Origin: Tetranychus cinnabarinus
Lineage: Eukaryota; Arthropoda; Arachnida; Trombidiformes; Tetranychidae
Length of the DNA stretch: 64,000 nt
Direction of reading: 5' to 3'
NCBI GenBank assembly: GCA_022266195.1
Contig: WHVY01000001.1
Span: 11,532,001 to 11,596,000 of the forward strand
How positions within the stretch are numbered: position 1 is the stretch's first letter; each line of letters begins with the position of its first letter. The notes under the pieces were generated by a model. That model made no database searches. It was not told where the DNA came from and was given only the letters and a program-made list of their open reading frames with translations. A program made the translations under genes and the position numbers. Shown here piece by piece: positions 60,441-64,000 of the stretch.

Positions 60441-62023
60441 AAGTTTATACATTGTATTATATTTTTACAATTTTTATGTTGATTAAAAATTTTTAAGATG
60501 AAATAACCCACAACTCTTATCGAATTTCAGGAATTCGGTTGATCTTTATATCGCTTTCATATCTTTTTAGCCATTCTTAAATTATGGTCATAGTACTATA
60601 GTATATGGGTTTAGTTAGTCAAATCGGGAAAATTTGATTCAGTTTGCAGAAACAGGACATTTTATAGAATCTTGTTGTAGGGTTGTTGGTGAAGCAGAAT
60701 TAATTTGAGTTTGCTAATGCTGTGCAAAAAGGAATTGATAGCCAAAAAATTCATGATTCAAATTCATTCACCAAAATACCAAACAGAATATTAAAAATTG
60801 TGTTCACTACAATATCGCAAATAACCTTTATACATGTAAATGCAGCATTTGTCTGACAATCTAAGTGTAATACCATAATATAACTTTTCTTATACTTGAT
60901 CTTGAGTGCTTTTGTACTTCCATACATGTTTAACCTGTCATGAGAAAAGTTGGGTCAAATTATCTATTCAATTCTCTTCATAAGATTTTTCTTTGGAAAT
61001 GGATTAAGAAAGGTTCAAGATAAATGCTGATATATTTTATCCGAGGTGCTAACAAAGCTTAACCTAATTTTAGGATTTAATAACATGAAGCTTAGGGCAA
61101 AAGTATTTGAAAAATTCGTTTGAATTATGAATTATGACGATTTGATTTTATCTGGGTCTTGAGTACTTTGAAATATATATTTGAATAGAAACTTCTAAGT
61201 TAAGATTTTTTTATTAACCAATTAATTACCATATTTTAGATGATCGCATTGAAAAAATGTACGAAACGAAAAACGATTGGACTAATGTATCCTAAACTCA
61301 TCACTTGTTGCGTGATAAAATAACATGATTAGTGGAAAACTAACCCTTTCTGGCATTAATTATTAATTGAATGGTTTAAAAGTTTCTCTTTATCTGCTTT
61401 CGCTGCTTCATCTAACCAAAAATCAAAGCCATTCCCATTAAAAATCTTATCAGAAAAATTAGTTTGATGATAAATCTGGTTTCATAACTGTACAAAAAGG
61501 TATCGAAGTTGGAACTTTGAACGATCCAAAATTGTTGATACAATTGACTCTATTTTCATGTTTTACAAACTCACCGATCCTTAACACTTAACTCGAATTC
61601 AAAGTTTGTGACTTATTCCTTTAATAAACGAGCACATTTTTCAATTTGCATATCGAAATATAACATGAAATAACTTTTTTATTTCAAGATTATGCTCAAG
61701 TGCTTCAGGTTGACTAAGATTTTACAAGCAATAAAAGTGGGAAATTCATTTATTGGCATTTGAGTGCATTGCCAATAGAAATATTGCACTATTTCAGAGA
61801 ATTTCAGAAATTTATCTTGCAGATGCATGCAGTCTCCATGCACTGAAAGCTTACAAGTGAAAGCTATCATATCAACTATCTGATTCCAGCTAATCTGTTG
61901 GTGAATCATTGAGCTGCCCGATTTATATTTCGATCAATTATGTTTTATGCTCATAGTTTGATTCGAGCTTCAATACACAACTTCAACTGACTCGCCTGAC
62001 TTCAATTCAGAAATCAGCTCAGG
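60441..62023. other. Intergenic region between the two UGT genes
   Basis: The first 350 bp (3' flank of UGT copy 1) matches the 3' flank of copy 2 at 63525-63850, so the duplication unit includes flanking DNA. The rest contains no recognised gene. An ATTAAA at about 60482 may serve as a poly(A) signal. Confidence 0.5.
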
Positions 62024-63524
62024 ATGCCATCATATCGTTTCTTGGTGACAGCCTTTGATGCGTAAGTAATTTATTGATATTTATTAATTTGTGTTGATTA
62101 ATCCCTTCTGATGTGACATCTGATTGTCACTTTATATCTTGTTTATTTCAAAATCAACTTTGCTAACACCATTTCATGTATTGACTAATTAGTAACGAGT
62201 TTGTAATGAGTATTGAACTAATTTGCGTTTGAATTTCCGCTTTTTCAGTTTAGGGCATATCAATGCAGCTTTAGGTTTTGCTGAAGGTTTAAAGGCTGCT
62301 GGACATGAAGTTTATTTTGTTCATCGTGAAAAACACAGACATTTAGCAGTTAAAAGAGGATTTTCATTCATTCCGTTTGATAATCAATTGGGTGAAACAG
62401 CTTTGGAGGACTCAATTTCCCAATGGATGGATGCATTTGCGGATAAATTTAGACAAGAACCGTTGAAACGTTTTAAAGAAATGACTTTAGAAGAACAAGA
62501 AGCCTCCAGAGCTCAGGCTGAATTTTTTGCCGCATTGAATGGGGCCTTGGATAGAATAGTTTCAAATGAAAACAATAAATTTGATGGTATTGTTTCTGAT
62601 TTCCCGGCTCCATGTCCATTCCTGTACAAGCATTCAATTCCATGGTTTCCACTTGCATCATTGAATCCATTGATATTGTATCCAAAAGGTCCTCCACCAT
62701 TTTCTGGTTACTCAGTAAACAGTGATCCATCTAATTGGGATGAATTTAGAGAAGCCTACCAACGAGCTAATTCAAGATTAACTGAAGCTAATAATGCATA
62801 CTTGGATGCTGCCGGTCTTCCAAACGTAAGATATAATTCAGCAAGGTTCGTTGATAACCCTCAGACAGTTGGATTTTATCATTACCCAGCTGACTTGGAT
62901 TACATTGAATGTGAACCAAAAGACCCTAATTGGCATCGTGTTGATGCCTGGGTTCGTCAACCAGATTTTGATACTGAATTTGTTATTCCAGAAAAGTTGC
63001 AATATAAACCAGGAAAAGTAATTTACTTTTCGTTGGGATCATTAGGATCCGCTGATTTGGTCATTATGAAAAAATTAATTGCTATTCTAGCCAAATCACC
63101 GCATAAATTTATCATATCAAAAGGTCCACGAGGTGATGCACTAGAATTGGCCGACAACATGTGGGGTGAAAATTATGTTAACCAGATTAAGGTTATTCAA
63201 GGAGTCGATCTAGTCATAACTCATGGAGGAAACAATACTTTTATGGAAACACTTTATTACGGGAAACCAATGATTGTCATTCCCTATTTTTATGATCAAT
63301 TTGATAATGCTCAGAGAGTTGTAGACAAAAACATCGGCTTCCGCATCAATCCGTACGAACTTGATGAAGATTATCTTCTTAGCTGCATTGAGAAGATATT
63401 TGAGGACAAAGAAATGCAAGATCGAGTCAAAGCCATTTCACATAACATGAGAAATTCAAATAGTTTATCTGAAGCCGTCAAATTGATTGAGAAACAAATT
63501 GGACAAAGGGGAACCACATTGTAA
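62024..63524 (+). CDS. UDP-glycosyltransferase of bacterial type, copy 2
   Basis: Tandem paralogue of the gene at 57899 with the same structure: exon 1 62024-62061 (MPSYRFLVTAFD), a 187-bp phase-2 intron, exon 2 62249-63524; 437 residues. Catalytic His16 and the donor signature THGGNNTFMETLYYGKP are present. Differences from copy 1 concentrate in the acceptor-binding N-terminal half, notably around residues 190-210 (NNAYLDAAGLPNVRYNSA here, NENLTAAGLDHIKFNPA there). From NPQTVGFYHYP to the end the proteins appear identical and the DNA nearly so. No lesions. The two probably share donor use and may differ in acceptor range. Downstream sequence is duplicated too. Confidence 0.94.
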
Positions 63525-64000
63525 AAGTTTATACATTGTATTATATTTTTACAATTTTTATGTTGATTAAAAATTTATAAGATGAAATTATCCACAACTC
63601 TTATCGAATTTCAGGAAATCGGTTGATCTTTATATTGGTTTCATATCTTATTTAGTGAATGCCATTTTTAAATTATGTTCATAGTATATGGGTTTAAGTT
63701 AATCAATCAATTGGTGAAAAATTGATTCAGTTTGCTCGGGAAAAGACATTTTATAGCAACTTGCTGTAGGGTTGTTGGTGAAGCAGAATTAATTTGAGTT
63801 TGCAAATTCTGTGCAAAAAGGAATTGATAGTCAAAAATACATGAATTAAAATCTAAGCTTACTACTAACATATTATTAATATGTTAGTAGTATACATACA
63901 TGTTAGTATTAACACTCAAACCAAACTTTTCTATCAGATAGTGTTAGTTTGAGATTCTTGGTCAACGGATAGAAAAGTTATAAGTTCAAAGTGGAAATAT
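63525..64000. other. 3' flank of UGT copy 2
   Basis: Similar to 60441-60800 as part of the tandem duplication, up to about 63850. After that it diverges and contains the perfect palindrome at 63861-63891. The window ends without another gene. Confidence 0.55.
63861..63891. repeat. Perfect 31-bp palindrome
   Basis: Arms ACTACTAACATATTA and its exact complement are separated by a single T, so the DNA can extrude as a cruciform or its RNA form a hairpin. It sits at the point where similarity between the two UGT flanks ends. Confidence 0.85.

Noticed and set aside
1..64000. Bacterial contamination as an explanation for the UGT genes
   Set aside because: Both UGT genes have a spliceosomal intron and lie on the same contig as MDN1, PFDN2 and SLC6, so they are integrated mite genes.

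Overview
The window reads as nuclear DNA of a spider mite (Tetranychidae, most likely Tetranychus). No single gene proves this, but the combination is characteristic: AT-rich DNA with short introns, two UDP-glycosyltransferases of the bacterial type that spider mites acquired horizontally, tandem full-length ABCC transporters, a nuclear receptor that has a ligand-binding domain but no DNA-binding domain, and a divergent arthropod gustatory receptor. No rRNA, intact tRNA or CRISPR array was found. All exon boundaries were inferred by eye from GT/GC-AG sites, reading phase and family similarity.

Layout: (1) 1-14388 (+) is most of midasin (MDN1), truncated by the window edge, with one 83-bp intron near its 3' end. 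(2) 14949-16058 (-) is a gustatory receptor, convergent with MDN1. (3) 17491-22976 and 34327-39771 (+) are two complete eight-exon ABCC genes, part of a direct duplication of about 6 kb. (4) Between them, about 23.1-33.9 kb is an island of decayed mobile DNA: two TIR elements whose empty sites are visible beside the second ABCC copy, a Tc1/mariner-type element with intact ends, two Merlin (ISXO2-like) relics, three further mariner/IS630-type relics, a Ty3/gypsy integrase relic, and several small unrecognised broken genes. (5) 40285-41148 (+) is a divergent rhodopsin-like GPCR. (6) 41279-44460 (-) is a twelve-exon SLC6 monoamine-type transporter with a GC-AG intron. (7) 44.5-49.6 kb has no convincing gene but holds a 1.8-kb inverted repeat with arms of about 785 bp. 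(8) 49760-50116 (+) encodes a small Gly/Tyr/Trp-rich secreted protein; 50680-51395 (+) prefoldin subunit 2; 51758-53556 (-) a DDX28-like DEAD-box helicase; 54314-56045 (-) the LBD-only nuclear receptor. (9) 56.4-57.2 kb is a decayed duplicate of the DDX28/receptor 3' region. (10) 57899-60440 and 62024-63524 (+) are the two UGT genes, the first carrying a MITE in its intron.

Functionally the window mixes housekeeping genes (ribosome assembly, prefoldin, probable mitochondrial RNA helicase), sensory or signalling genes (gustatory receptor, GPCR, monoamine transporter) and xenobiotic-response genes (UGT conjugation, ABCC efflux, an HR96-like receptor domain). UGT conjugation and ABCC export would act in series. 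A regulatory link to the nearby receptor is only a hypothesis.
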